Source: Purshia tridentata
Taxonomy: Eukaryota; Streptophyta; Magnoliopsida; Rosales; Rosaceae
Length of the DNA stretch: 64,000 nucleotides
Assembly: GCA_003254885.1 (NCBI GenBank)
Contig: QANT01003495.1
Coordinates: 1 to 64,000 of the forward strand
Direction of reading: 5' to 3'
In this document: piece after piece, positions 28,946-42,200 of the stretch
Layout: each line of letters starts with the position of its first letter
Numbering within the stretch: position 1 is the stretch's first letter
Made by a program: the position numbers and the translations under genes
The notes under the pieces: generated by a model
What the model was told of the DNA's origin: nothing
What the model saw: the letters and a program-made list of their open reading frames with translations, nothing else
Database searches by the model: none

Positions 28946-31739
28946 GAGATCGCACCTCTCCGAACTGTTGTGCTGGTAGTGGTAGTGCTAGTGGTATTTG
29001 CAAATTGTGGCATGGTGGTTCGGAACGGCGACGTTTTGATACATGCTACAGGACTAGAAGCATCTTGAAAGACTAAAACGCCCCCGTTTGGAGTAAATAA
29101 TACACAAGAGAACAACAGGTAAACGATAAACCATGGACATCACGTGTGCTTGAAAAGGAAAGCGTGACAAATTGAGTTGAACTGTGTTTTAGTCGCATCG
29201 GGAATAGGTGGCAAATCTATTGATTTAAGATATTGCTTTTATTTTTTCTTTTTTCTTTTACAATGGCAAAAAATTTAATTTTGCTTTGCTTCCCAACCAA
29301 AGTCAACGATGATAAAGAGGCCTATTGACTGTAGGATCTTATAGCCCCTCCTTTTATAGGCAGGTATGAACTTTACAAAAAGAGTGTGACGAATCCGAAT
29401 TTAATACATTCATGATCCTTTTTCATCGAGGCATAAAATTTTAAAAAAATTTCAATTTCGTTGAAAACAATTGAACATTTTAACAAAATTTTGACAATTT
29501 TAATTTAATAATATTTTTAAACTTACAAAAATTAAAAGTTATCAAAATTTAATTTCATACTATTAATTGATAAATAATTAATCAATCATATTTATTTGAC
29601 GAAGCCAATGATTCCCACCTTTGAATTCAAGTCACAATTCAACAAATGTTCACAATTTGAATTCCCCCATTTTTTGATTAAATGTATGAGTCTCATATTC
29701 TCCCAATAAATGATATTAGATTGGATGATTCGATTGAAACCGGCACAAAATATAAAATTTATCTTTTATAGTGTTGATAGTTGTGAATGTAAATTACTCA
29801 AGACAAAATGAATACATATATGATAAGGGGTTTAGTAGAGTTTACTATGAATTATTATTAGTATAGCGAGTTGACTATTTGTATTAGATCACGAGATGGT
29901 AGAGTAAGTTTTGAATACATTGCCAATTAAGTACTTGAATATGATGGATGATAAAAAATTTAATCCAATGTATATAAGCTATAAAACAATTTGAGTGAAA
30001 GTGAGATATATTTTTAAGCTATAATGAGATCTATTGAGATAAAATATTGGATATTTAAACACTATAATATATGAATTGGAATTGACCTAGTTAGCCGAAG
30101 ACAAAAACTTTTTTCTACATATCCGGATTCGAACATTTACTCTTCACTATAATAAAAACAAAACAAAAACTAATTATGTTTTGTTCTTTTAATTAATATA
30201 TTGATCTAAATTATGAACCCATCTTGAATATAACTGATCATGGTAAGATGAAAAACAAAAGTGATTATGATCCATGGCATGTGTTTTGTGGACACAGCAC
30301 AACCCACTTGAATACCAAAGTGGTTAATTTTGTTACAATTATTATCGAATGGTACACAACACAACCCACTTGAATTCTTAATACCAAATTACAGCTGGGT
30401 ACGGACTACCAAATGATAGGTCTCCATCTCTTTGATGTTTGTTTGTGGACCGGTGTATGTATATATATGTCCAATGCTCAATATGATCGATAATTAATTG
30501 AATTTTTGTCAACTAAGTTATTGATTAGTTTAACATTATATCATTGCTAGTTAATTAATCAAGGTGTTATTATTATTGCTTTGATATAATACTTGTTTGC
30601 TTGTTGTTGGTTATTTAATACTTTTGGTTTTACCGACGTTTTGATTTTTCTCGACGGCTTTTGCTGCGGCTGCTGCTGCCATAATACTTGTTTGACAAAC
30701 ATTTTGTGCCATAAAATATTTGTGGAAGATTTGTTGAAAGGCATAGATTGAATTTAAAATGAGTATTAGTTTTAATCATTACTGTGAAGCCTTCTAATTA
30801 AATTTTCCCCATCACCTACCAATTAAAATGACATAATTAATTATATGTATCTTTCATCTTTCCATTAGTGCACATAGTTCATGATCACATTGTTGTTGTA
30901 TGTGCTTTTTCTATCGCTGCCCCACTTCTTTAATTAGTGCTTAAATACCTCTTTTGCAATTTTTATAGATAAATCTTCACATTGCAGTCATACTCAAACC
31001 AGTTTACAATATTTTAGTACTTTCTGTATTGCCCAAGACATGACCAGTGACCAACCAATTAACATTGGTTTATCAATAAAAGAAGGCCTTATGATTATCC
31101 AATGTGATTATCGATCAGTGGTTAATTACGGTATATGGAAGATTTTTATATAGTTTCAAAATTATTATTTTTACAACGAAAAATTTATAATTTAATTTAA
31201 TTGTATGTTTTGGTAACAAGAAATTTAATTATTTTTGTTGGGTCTAATTATTGACCTGAATCAATTTTATGATCATTGAATACATCGTTTGAATAATAGC
31301 AGTAGAAATGCACTGCTCCAAATCCACCTTTTGAATGCATCACAGCCTTCACAGGTACATACCACACTAGCACAGGAACATTTAATAAAAAACTAGTATA
31401 TTTGTATATAGTTTGTATTTTATAGACCACATTATATATTTTATTTAATTTTTTCTACCCCTCTGTCTCTTATTTGATTTTAATTTCTCCTTCACTTTCA
31501 TTTATATATTTAATTAAAAAAGCTAAAAGAAAAGAAAACGAGAGGTTAAGAACTTGGGATAAGTAGAGACGAGACTGGACCTGGTACTTACTTATACCAT
31601 CAGTGGCATCGTCGTAAAAATTAGCAAGAAGAAAAGGTGCAATGAAAGAAAGAAAAATAAGAAAAAGAAAGGAAAACTTGATGAGAAACTGATGAAAGCT
31701 TGCTAAGGAGGAAAGAAGCAGCAAATCTAGACGACAACA
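28946..31739. other. Divergent intergenic spacer, 2.8 kb
   Basis: AT-rich sequence between the Iojap gene (-) and the Ser/Pro-rich gene (+). Contains a small imperfect duplication sharing CACAACCCACTTGAAT at about 30296 and 30360. No gene or clear transposon was recognised. Confidence 0.5.
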
Positions 31740-32577
31740 AAGGCCGGTTTAAACTCCCCATTTTCACTGTTCGAAATCAAATTTTCTCGGAGGAGAGAGA
31801 ATGCTAGAAAATTCACAGTTGTTTGGCACCGATCCATTACCGCTTTAGTTCCGATCCGTACTGCCCAGACAAAGCAATAAATGCTTTAGATCCGACTGTC
31901 TGATACAACATTCGTCGCGTTGTGATTGGCATCTCGAGCTCTGTGGTGTAGCTTCGAGTTCGTCGGGATCATACTGCCGCCCACACTGAGTTTCGTTGAA
32001 GCCGTTTTGTCTTGGTAAGTCGAGCACTTCAAGCACCAGTAGTACTTTTCTGCCGAATGGTGAATTTCGGTTTGTAATTTCGACTTCAGTGGAGGTTTAC
32101 GGTGTCCAGTGGGAGCTGGGTTTGGGTTAGGTTTTGTTGGGCTCAGGTGCTGCTGTCTCTGTTTTGGTAACTTCAAATGGAAAAATCTAGGGTTTTGAGG
32201 CTGTGTTACACGATGAAGATCTTAATTTGATTGGGTTGCATATGTGGACCTTGAGGCTCTACATTTCGGATGGTACGGTTGTTTCAGTTACTACGTTAAT
32301 TTATGCAATTTTGCATTCATTTTTACAAAGATTTCGGCTTTGAGTTGACTTGGACCTGCCATGTATGATTGCCATTGGTTTTTAGTCGCTGGCATTGGAA
32401 TTATTTTAATTTGATGCAATTCGCCTCAAATCAGAAGAGTTTGGTTTCTTAGGTGAAACCGTGGAAGTAATTCTGGACTTAAATTATTTTCATTGTATGA
32501 TGGGTTACTGTTTCAATTTGCACTGTATGGAGAGGTTGGGGTGGCGGTTTTGAGTGTGTAGCTTTTGGTGGTAAAAG
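31740..32577 (+). promoter_or_regulatory. Promoter and leader region of the Ser/Pro-rich gene
   Basis: Base composition shifts to GC-richer, leader-like sequence from about 31740. TAGGGTTT, a reverse telo-box, lies at 32188-32195. No TATA box is obvious and the transcription start cannot be placed. Frames on the minus strand here look like chance. Confidence 0.35.
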
Positions 32578-35500
32578 ATGCCTCCTTCGCCGTCACTGAG
32601 ATGCTCTCCCGGACGAGTGAACCATCACAGAAGAGGTCGCAGTTTTGAAAGTGGAATGCTTTTAAAAGAGAAAGATGAAGATCTTGCTTTGTTCAACGAA
32701 ATGCAGACGCGAGAAAAAGAGAGTTTCTTGCTTCAGTCTTCGGATGATCTTGAAGACACATTTTGTAAGATGACATCCATTTAATGATTTGATAGGAAGT
32801 GTAAAGTTCAGGATTCTGACAGGTTTTCATTTATATCTTCGATTTTACAGCTGCAAAATTGAGGCAATTTTCGGATTTCAAGCTTGGCATCACTATTCCT
32901 ACACGTGGAGAGAGTAGCGACCTACTTAATGTGGATGGGGAGAAAAATGACTATGATTGGTGAACTATACATTTTCCTTTTCTGATTTAATTTGTCATTG
33001 CTAAATCACTGGTTTTATGTTTCTTTTATGATATCGCTAGTCTTATGATATGCATACATTTTTCTTCTCGAAAAAAGAAAAACAGATACGCAATACATTC
33101 TTCTTATAAAAAATTGATATGCTATGTATACATTCTCAAGAACTTAAAGACATAATTAAATTGCTTCTAGTATCAATTTATATGCGTTTCACATTTTCAA
33201 AAGCTTGATTCACCCAGGGTGGAAGACAAGTTTCTTACCTTAAAACTGGGAATTGTTATGTAAACTAGAATAATAGTTCTCAAGTAAGCAGAAGTTACTT
33301 TTAACTTTCAACTTAGCCGAAAATTCAAGCTTTTCCGTCAGAAAGCCGGAAATTTCACTTCCTGAAATTTGTCTATTTATTCACAGAGAAAAAGTTGAAT
33401 TATTATTACTTATGAGAAGTGCGTTGCATTTGTTCGTTTCACGATTTTTATAGCCAGTATCTGTAGTCCACTCCTGTTTCTATCTTTGTATTGATGGAAT
33501 CATCTGGTGTAATTAATTTCAAAGGTTATTGACGCCTCCCGACACCCCCCTTTTTCCTTCCTTGGATGATGAGCCGCCACCAGTTAATGCAGCACCCAGG
33601 GGCAGACCTCGGAGTCAACCTGTTTCTATATCAAGATCATCCACAGTAGGTGCTCCAATAACTTTTATGGAATTTGATTGTGTTATATCCTCTGACAGAT
33701 TTCCTGAAAAGATTATGCTTATTTCTTTATTTTCATTATGTTATACATCATTCTTGCATTCTTTGCAGATGGAGAAGAGTTACAGAAGCAGCAGGGGTAG
33801 TGCTAGTCCGAATCGCTTAAGCCCATCTCCTCGTTCTGGGAATAGTACATTCCAGTCAAGGGGAAGGCCATCATCAGTACGTCATTCCAGTCCAACCCCA
33901 AGTCTACGTCCTGCTACTCCTACACGGAGACCATCTACTCCATCAGGGAGACCATCTACTCCCCCAAGTAAATCCTCAACACCTGCTCCAAGGTCTTCTA
34001 CCCCCACCCCCCGAAGGATGAGCACTGGGTCCAGTAGTACTGTGGCCTCACCTGGGATAAGGGGAACTTCTCCTGTAAAGACAAGTCGAGGGAACTCTGC
34101 TTCACCAAAAATAAGAGCATGGCAAACAAATATTCCAGGCTTTTCCTCTGATGCACCTCCCAACCTTCGTACTTCTCTTGCTGATCGACCAGCAACATAT
34201 GTGAGAGGCTCCTCACCAGCATCTAGAAATGGTAGGGACTCTTCCTCCAATTACAGAAGACAATCAATGTCTCCAACTGCTTCTAGAAGTGTCAGTTCAT
34301 CTCATAGTCATGATCGAGATCCATTTAGTTCTCACAGCAAAGGTTCTATTGCATCTTCTGGTGACGATGATCTAGACTCCCTACAATCTCTTCCTGTGGG
34401 TAGTCTAGACCGATCATCAAGAAGAGGTGCTGCTTTTTCAAACAACAGAGCTGGGGCATTCTCAAAAAAATCAGCCAAAATAGTATCCTCATCTTCTGCT
34501 CCAAAAAGATCGTTTGATTCTGCCCTTCGACAAATGGTACTTTATTATCTAGTTCATTTAATTGTTTTTTTTTTTATGATAAAATTTTCTTTTATCAGGT
34601 GAGTAGAGGCAATTGATTTGAAAATAACTGTTGAGTAGTTGGTTAATTTGCTTAAGTTCTTATGTACTAACTGTAGCTGTTGAATTATTTTAATATCTCT
34701 AACTATGTTGTCTGTGAATGTGTTCTATTGATCGTTCAGTTCTTGGTCTATGTGGTGTGTGTTCCTTTCCTATTTCATGCAATGTCTATTCCATTGGGTT
34801 TAACTGGAATTATAGAAAATACTGAAAACTGGAAATTTACTGCATTTATTAGTATTTCCCCCTCTTCATAATTTTTATTGGGTTTCCATTATGGTTTGAC
34901 GTTTTATTAAAATATGGAGCATTGGAATCCTATAATTCTTAACTTTTGTACATTTGTAGTTCACTCATTATGATGACTCTGTTCATAGTTTGTGGGAATT
35001 CACATCTCATAGGATTCATGCCTTCCAATGTCTGCAGGATCATCGGAAAAGTCCTCAAAATATGTTTAGGCCACTGTTATCTAGTGTTCCCAGTAGCAAC
35101 TTCTATGTTGCAAAAGCAAGTTCTGTGCATCGTCCTCTGATTTCCAGGAACTCCTCAGTCACAACTAGCAGTAATGCAAGTTCTGATCTAGGTACAAGTG
35201 CTGCACCTGATACTGAAGGGAGTGATCACAACCAGGATGATATGGCTAGTGAACCTGAGAAGGTGCCATACTCTGATGTTCATGAAGAAGTATTTTCCTT
35301 TGATAAGATGGATGTAGTAAATGAAGACACTGGGCATGATACCCATGATGGGTCACACCACGTTCATCATGGCAACTTCAATAGAGGCACTACAGTTGAG
35401 TGTGGAGCAGCCGACTCTGAAGATTCTGGTCGTCCCAGTCTCATCATGGAAGTCAGTCCAACTTCTGAAGATTCTCATGTTAAGGGTGATTTTTCAGAAA

Positions 35501-38500
35501 TTGATAGTCTCAAAGACATGGCACTTTGTGTTAAATGCGGTTGCAGGTATTATGTTTCTGATGAGGTGGAAAGAAACATTACACTTTGTCCAGAATGCAG
35601 TCGGAAAGATAAACTTCTGACCATCCTTATTCCGGAAATAACTGTAGTTCCTGATTACTCCCCAGCTTTATCTGTAGAAAATTTGGAAGAAGCAAAGCCT
35701 TTAGATGCAATGGAAACCTTGATGGTTGTACCTGGTTCTCCACAAGTTACTAATTTGGGGAAGCCAAAGAGTTCCCATGATGAAGAGAACGTTGAGCAAG
35801 TTCAAACTATCTACAGTGAGCAAATCCATAACTGCTTACAAGAAAAATCTCTTGCAAGGTCACTGGCAGAAGAAGGTGAGGATGGGCTTGCCAATCAGCA
35901 GGAGGTGGGCTCACTAAATGTTGGTTGTGACCCACGTAATAGTGACACTGGGGGACAGAAATTGCAACATTCTAACAACTATCCAAATATGAGGGTTGAC
36001 ATTTCAGAAGGTGCAGGTATTTCCATACTGCTGAAGAGGACAAGCAGTGGCAAGGGGGCTGTTGTTCAGGGCAGGACTTTTACAGCAACTACTATACCTT
36101 ATGAGAATCTTTCATATGCTAAAGATAGTTCAAACAGCATGAGAAGCTCCATTGGGCATGGTAGTTTCTCTGCATCATCTTCAGCTGACTTCAGCTCAGC
36201 TAGGCAAACAGAGACTCGTGTTCAGCGGCCGTTAAGTGGCAAGAAATCAGACATGGAAAATCACATGCGTTATGAGGATCAGTCATATGCTAAAGATAGA
36301 TCAAGTAGTGTGAGAAGCTCCATTGGGCATGGTAGTTTTTCTGCATCATCTTCAGCAGATTTCAGCTCAGCTAGGCAAACAGAGACTCGCGTGCAGCGGC
36401 AGTTGAGTGGCAATAAATCAGACATGGAGAATCACAGACATGACACAAACATGAAACCCATTGGGCCATCTTCAAATGGAGTTCCATACCATGCTCACCA
36501 AGCATTAGGTCTGTCATCAAACACACATGATGATGATTTTGAGGTTACTGTTGGAAATGTGGAATATGATGTTGCAGAAGCGACACAGGTAACATCTCAA
36601 GCACACTTACTAGCTTCAGAATGTACAGAAGCAGATGTTACTACTACAACTTCTACCAGGACAACTGTTGTCAACTACGATGATAATGAGTTCAATGCTA
36701 GCAGTAGAAGCGTTGATGCTTCTACCTCAGAATTGTTGAGCCATGCAGTTAACACTCGGTTGGAGGACAATTCAGTAACAACATTTTCAAATTGTGAAAA
36801 TTGTGCTTTAAGTGAATATAGTGAAGACTTGCAAAACAATGCAAGGAGTTCCACAGATGTAGAAGTATCCATTATAACTCCAGAGTCTTCATTCAAGGAG
36901 GAAAACACCATTTTCAACAGTAGTGTTGATGGAGTGGATGTTGAAGAGATTGCTACTCACGAGTCTTTGATTACAGTATCAGAAATAGAAACTGAAAAAT
37001 GTCATCAGAATGCCCCCAGTTCACTGAGCGATGATGCTTCCCTTGAATCAAAGAGCACCAAGGAGGAATGTCAGGAGCCTTTAATTCCCATTCCTTCTGA
37101 CAGTGATCTGACATCTTCTGCTCCAAACACCAACACCACTAATCATGCACATGGCATCCTAGGTATGTTGCATTATGATTTGTGTTCTACTTTCTTTTCC
37201 CCTTTTTGCTAGTTAAAGTTCTGACACGACAGGACCGGGGTTTGAAGTTTGAACCCATGCTGGCCTTCAGGAATGATGGCCTTGAGCCATCGGTGTCTCC
37301 TAGGGAACTTGTGTCACTCTAATTTGTTTTTTATTTCTCCTACTCACATTTTATTAAATACCTCCACTTCAGATCTCTATCTTTGACTAATTGTTCCATA
37401 TAGAATTGAATAAGTATGATATATTATTCAAATTTTAATCCTTTTTTAGCAGACTGCATAAATCTTGTTTTCTTTGCATCCTGTGTAGTACGGAAATATT
37501 TACGATCAAGTGAAAATTTATTTGGTTCTGACAAAGGATTTCTTGTACTAGAGTGCATATGTCATTAATGGACTATTTTCTTTATATTTTCTTTATGAAA
37601 TGTGGAACATTAAGTGGTCAATTGTTTACCCGGCATCTGTTAGTGGCAGATATGGATCCACCTTTCTCATGTCCAGACCCATATTTGATGGTTTGTATAG
37701 ATTTGGGATGCTATGGAATCCAACCTGAAGTGACAATATGCTCTAATTAATGACATTCATCATTTCGTCATTTTGCATCAAAAAGCAATTCAAAATTTCA
37801 TAATATTTTGTGTATTATTGATAAACTTTATCGACTTAAATACTTTGCTCTGTTGGCGAAAAAAAAAAAATACTTAGTTCTGTTTGTAAGTATTGCGTGA
37901 TAGTTCATGATGTAGTATATTCTATGAATATTTTGCTGTTCCTAATGCTATTCGGTAATCATCTTTTCCAGTTATTGAAAGAAGCATGATACTACCTCCC
38001 TTTTGTATTCCCCACCAACTTAACTCTAATTTGCATTTTGTTCTCTCATGCATGTGTGTTTTTTTGGTGCTAAAGCTCAGTTTTGAGATGGAATTAGAGT
38101 GATTAGCTGACAAGTTCTGTATGTTTTCAGGAGAGGAATCAACAGTAATGGTTGAGTGTCAAGGTCGAAGCAAGGCAAGAAGCCTAACACTAGATGAGGC
38201 AACAGATACAATACTCTTCTGCAGCTCCCTTGTCCACGATCTGGCCCACCATGCTGCAACCATAGCAATGGAAAAGGAAAGCTCAGTCCCGTTAGAAGGC
38301 TCCCAGCCTACAGTTACAATACTGGGAAAAACCAATCCTGAGAAAAAGGAATCACGCGGCAGAACTGTTGGTAGACGTTCTGCAAAATCTCAAAAGGGCA
38401 GGCAAAAGCGGGTGGAAACAGATGCAGAACCCCCTGCTAGTAAGACCGAGAACGATGAGAATGTTGATGAGTCTTTGCAACACAATGTAGGGCTTCCTAA

Positions 38501-38561
38501 CAAGGTAGACAGCATGAAGCCCCCTAAACTGGAATCCAAGTGCAACTGCACCATAATGTGA
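32578..38561 (+). CDS. Large basic Ser/Pro-rich protein with CaaX C-terminus (BPP-like family)
   Basis: Six exons: 32578-32764, 32851-32959, 33525-33645, 33769-34536, 35038-37162, 38131-38561 (3741 nt, 1246 residues). The N-terminus has [18 protein letters not shown] and a [19 protein letters not shown] block. A long Ser/Thr/Pro/Arg region with RPSTPS-type repeats follows (about residues 140-260). A C-x2-C-x-C ... C-x2-C cluster lies near 558-582, and a tandem repeat of 57 residues follows (from about 754). The C-terminus, SKCNCTIM, is a CaaX box. The first half matches a plant family that includes the BASIC PROLINE-RICH PROTEIN microtubule-binding proteins; that role is inferred here. A zinc-binding role for the Cys cluster is also inference. 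Intron 3 (33646-33768) is 123 nt and has no stop in frame, so it may be retained. Confidence 0.85.
36112..36453 (+). repeat. Two tandem copies of a 171-bp coding repeat
   Basis: Inside exon 5 of the Ser/Pro-rich gene. Copies begin at TCATATGCTAAAGATAG, 36112 and 36283. Each encodes 57 residues with [34 protein letters not shown] and SDMENH. The copies differ at a modest number of bases, so the duplication looks recent. Confidence 0.9.
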
Positions 38562-39106
38562 AATTATTTCATTCTGGTCCTGCTTAAAGAGGCCACCACC
38601 ATGCATTTCGGGCACTCCCTTAGTGGTTCAGTTCAGCCTATATATGGAGGAGAAGGAGCTGAGTACGTGTATTTGATTGATTTTATGTTTGGAAGGGCTG
38701 TTTGGGTAGTTGCCAAATGTTTCTGTTGGTTCCAATATATTTGTAAGAAATCCACACTGTTTTGATGACGTAATTGTAAAGTTTTCCTTGTCATTAGGCT
38801 GATAATAGTGAGAGAGGCATTGGAGGTTTGTGTTTGCTCCAGCCTCCAGCTGCCACATTCTTGTTAGTGAATCAGTGATTCCTATGTGGTTCAATTCCTC
38901 CATTAGAGTAAGTGTGAACTAAAACCCATTCATTCATATTCATTATGATTGTTTTAAGAATATACCTTGATTTTGTTCATAGCTTATGGAGGCATAAATA
39001 ATTTGCTTCTTTAGATTGAAGCTCCCAGTCAAGATTGGATTGAGCCCAAAAATATACACTTTATTCATTAAGCAAAATGGGGGCTACTTCTAAGCCCAAG
39101 AAAATG
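38562..39106. other. Spacer between two tandem genes
   Basis: Holds the 3' UTR of the Ser/Pro-rich gene and the RecQ upstream region. No gene seen. Confidence 0.5.
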
Positions 39107-39114
39107 GCGGGAAA
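39107..39114 (+). promoter_or_regulatory. E2F consensus upstream of the RecQ gene
   Basis: GCGGGAAA, the E2F site in reverse orientation, 114 bases before the ATG. AAGCCCA, the site II motif in reverse, lies just upstream at about 39092. A degenerate second copy (ATGGCGGCAAAATCATAA) occurs near 39165. Confidence 0.6.
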
Positions 39115-39227
39115 ATCATAAAATAACAAGTAAATTTGAATTAAAAAAGAATAAAATCTCAAAACATGGCGGCAAAATCATAAGAAAAAGACTTGAAAGT
39201 TCAGTCCATTTCTTCAACCAATTAACC

Positions 39228-42200
39228 ATGGAATCCGATTCAGACTCAGATTCCTCTCACATCTCTGCTACTCCCCCAAGAAACCCTAAACCCTCACCGC
39301 CACCATTATCACCACCACCACAACCAAAGCCAAAGGAAAAGGCAAAGGCGAAGGCAAAGCCTACCCTTCTCTCCTCCTACACATCCAGACTTAGGGCCAG
39401 AGCCTCCTCTCAGTCCAACCCCATTTCAGAACCCAAAAAGCCCTCAGTCGACCCGCCACCAGACCCGCCTCCCGTGCTTTCCCCCAGCTTACCGTTCAAA
39501 ATATGCCGCTGGTCTTCTGATCAAAACCCCGCGACCGGGTACTTGTCCAAGACGGCGTCGTTCACTAAACTTCGACGACCCACCATCAATTTTGATCCTG
39601 CCGAGGACGACGCGTCTTCTTCTTCTTCGGCGTTAAAGCCTCAGCCAAAGGCTGAGATCGGTGGGTCTGATTACTCTGCGTCGGATTGGGTACCACCAGA
39701 GCCCAAAGGTGAAGTGGCTACCAGGTCTGGATTTTCAGCCAAAGTTGTAAAAAAAAATTTCAATTTGATTGGACGAAATGTGCCTTTTCCTGCTGTGAAG
39801 TTCCGAAAATGCGGGGCTGAAGGGAACTTTGTGAAGCTCAACCTGAATGGCAGGGGGAAACGCAAAAAGTTTGTGAATAGAAAAGGAAATAGCAGTTCAT
39901 CGGGTCGAAAATCGTTCAGAAGAAGTAAAAGAAAATTCATTCCACAAGGTGGTAATGAGGGAGAGGCTAGCGGGGAAGAAGATGGTTTGGTTACAGATAC
40001 TATTACGCAGCAAGAGAACAAGAGGCAGGACAGTAAAAGATCGAAATTTGACTCCGAATTGTTTGAAGAGGCGGTTTTGGTGGCTCGAAATGAGGCATCG
40101 GATGAGAACTTGGTGAAGTTGTTAAGGCTAACTTATGGCTATGATTCGTTCCGAGATGGGCAGTTGGAGGCAATCAAGATGGTGCTTGCAGGAAAGTCGA
40201 CAATGCTTGTTTTGCCGACGGGTGCTGGCAAATCGTTGTGTTATCAGTTGCCCGCCATAATTTTGCCTGGGGTTACTTTGGTTGTTAGTCCATTGGTTGC
40301 ATTGATGATTGACCAGCTTAAGCAGCTGCCTCCTATGATTCATGGTGGTCTTCTTTGTAGCAGTCAGGTAGGTCACACTGCCCATATATGAGCAAGCCAC
40401 ACACATTTTTAATGATAGGTAGGTATAATTAGATTCTTTTTGTTGTTTTAGACACTTGAAGAAGCTTCCGAGACAGTTAGGCTGCTTCAACAAGGGGTCA
40501 TAAAGGTGGGTGTTTCAACATTTTGTTAATAAATGTGTAGCAGAATTCAGTTTCTTACTTATAATGTTTCTGCATTACTGATTTAGCTGTCACATCTTAG
40601 TTCTATTCTTAAATTTGAACATTACATTCTTCTTTGATGGATAGAAAATGTGTATTACCCTTAGTGCTGATATAGCGTACAAGTTGTTTCTATTTGAATG
40701 GTTTCCAGCGAGCTAACATTTTGAGGATTATATTTTAGGTGCTATTTGTTTCGCCAGAGAGGTTTTTGAATGCGGAATTTTTGTCTATATTTTCTGCCAC
40801 AGCTATATCACTTGTTGTGGTAGATGAAGCTCATTGTGTATCTGAATGGTGAGTGAATAGTGGTGGTTGCACCAACTGTTGCCTTCTTGGCCTTTGGTTG
40901 TGTTTACATATGGTTTTTGTAGTTTGATTAACCGCTCTCTCTTCCAGCTGAACTGCATATCTTATTGCATGTAATTTCCCCCAAGTACTTAAATTTGAAG
41001 ATTTTTTCAGGTCACACAATTTTCGGCCATCATATATGAGGCTTAGAGCATCTTTGCTTCATGCCAAGCTCAGTGTTGACTGCATTCTTGCAATGACAGC
41101 TACTGCCACAGCTGCAACTTTGAGTTCTGTCATGTCAGCTTTAGAGATTCCTCCAACCAATCTAATTCAAAAAGCCAATCTAAGGGAAAATTTACGACTG
41201 TCTGTGTCATTAAGTGGAAATAGGCAAGTCTGAATACTTCTCTCTCACCCTTGTTTCCTCAGTTTTCTCACGTGATTAACTAACCTTTTATGAATAAAAT
41301 AGAATGAAAGATCTGCTGATGTTAATCAAGTCTGCTTCATTCATGGATGTTCAGAGCATCATTATCTACTGCAAGTTTCAGGTACACATAGAGTCATTTA
41401 AATGCCTCCTATATTGTTTTGTTAAGTGTATTAATACTGTTTATTGGATATTTCTTATGGTTGTTTCTAGGATGCCAATTTCAACAAGCTCAGGTAGTCC
41501 AGTAAAATTGTTTGTGTAGCTTCTCGAACTTCATATTGGCATGCTATGGCACACCTAAATATATCTGGGGGGGAGGGGATAGAATATTGTTAAACTACTG
41601 GCAGGCTGGGGATTGTTAGTACTTTTTGCAATGAATGTACACATTATTTCTTAATACTCATTAGTTTGGTTGAATATAGTCCTATGTTCTTGCCATTGAC
41701 TGGAAAATAATCCTTGCATTCTAATTTTGCAGTTTGAAACTGAAATGATAAGCAGATATTTATACGACAACAATATCTCTGCAAAGGTTAGTTTTTCGTT
41801 TTTCTCACTTGCATGATACACAAGTTATATGTTACTCTTGATTATGAATGTTAAAATCTGACACATTTTTTGTAAAATTCTATGCAGAGTTACCACAGTG
41901 GTATGCTTGCAAAAGATCGTCGTCGTGTGCAGGAGTTGTTTTTCACTAACAAGATTCGAGTGGTGAGAACGTTACTCTGCTCGAGCCTTAATCCTGAATT
42001 CTGATTTTTAATTTTATATTATGGACATGTTCTTTTTCCTTCCTTTCTATATGTAGCAAACTCAATATTCACTTTCTTGGATTATTGACTCATTGTTTTG
42101 ATGGTAGGTCGTTGCAACTGTGGCCTTTGGCATGGGCCTAGACAAGAGGGATATTAGTGCTGTAAGAAAAACTATACTCTTAACTAGTTTTTTTTCTTTC

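Noticed and set aside
30290-30400. Small duplication sharing CACAACCCACTTGAAT as a possible element end
   Set aside because: Two short imperfect copies about 60 bases apart with no inverted ends or target duplication; an ordinary local duplication.
33882-34250. 122-codon minus-strand frame opposite the Ser/Pro-rich gene
   Set aside because: Antisense shadow of the repetitive Ser/Thr/Pro codons, with no family features.
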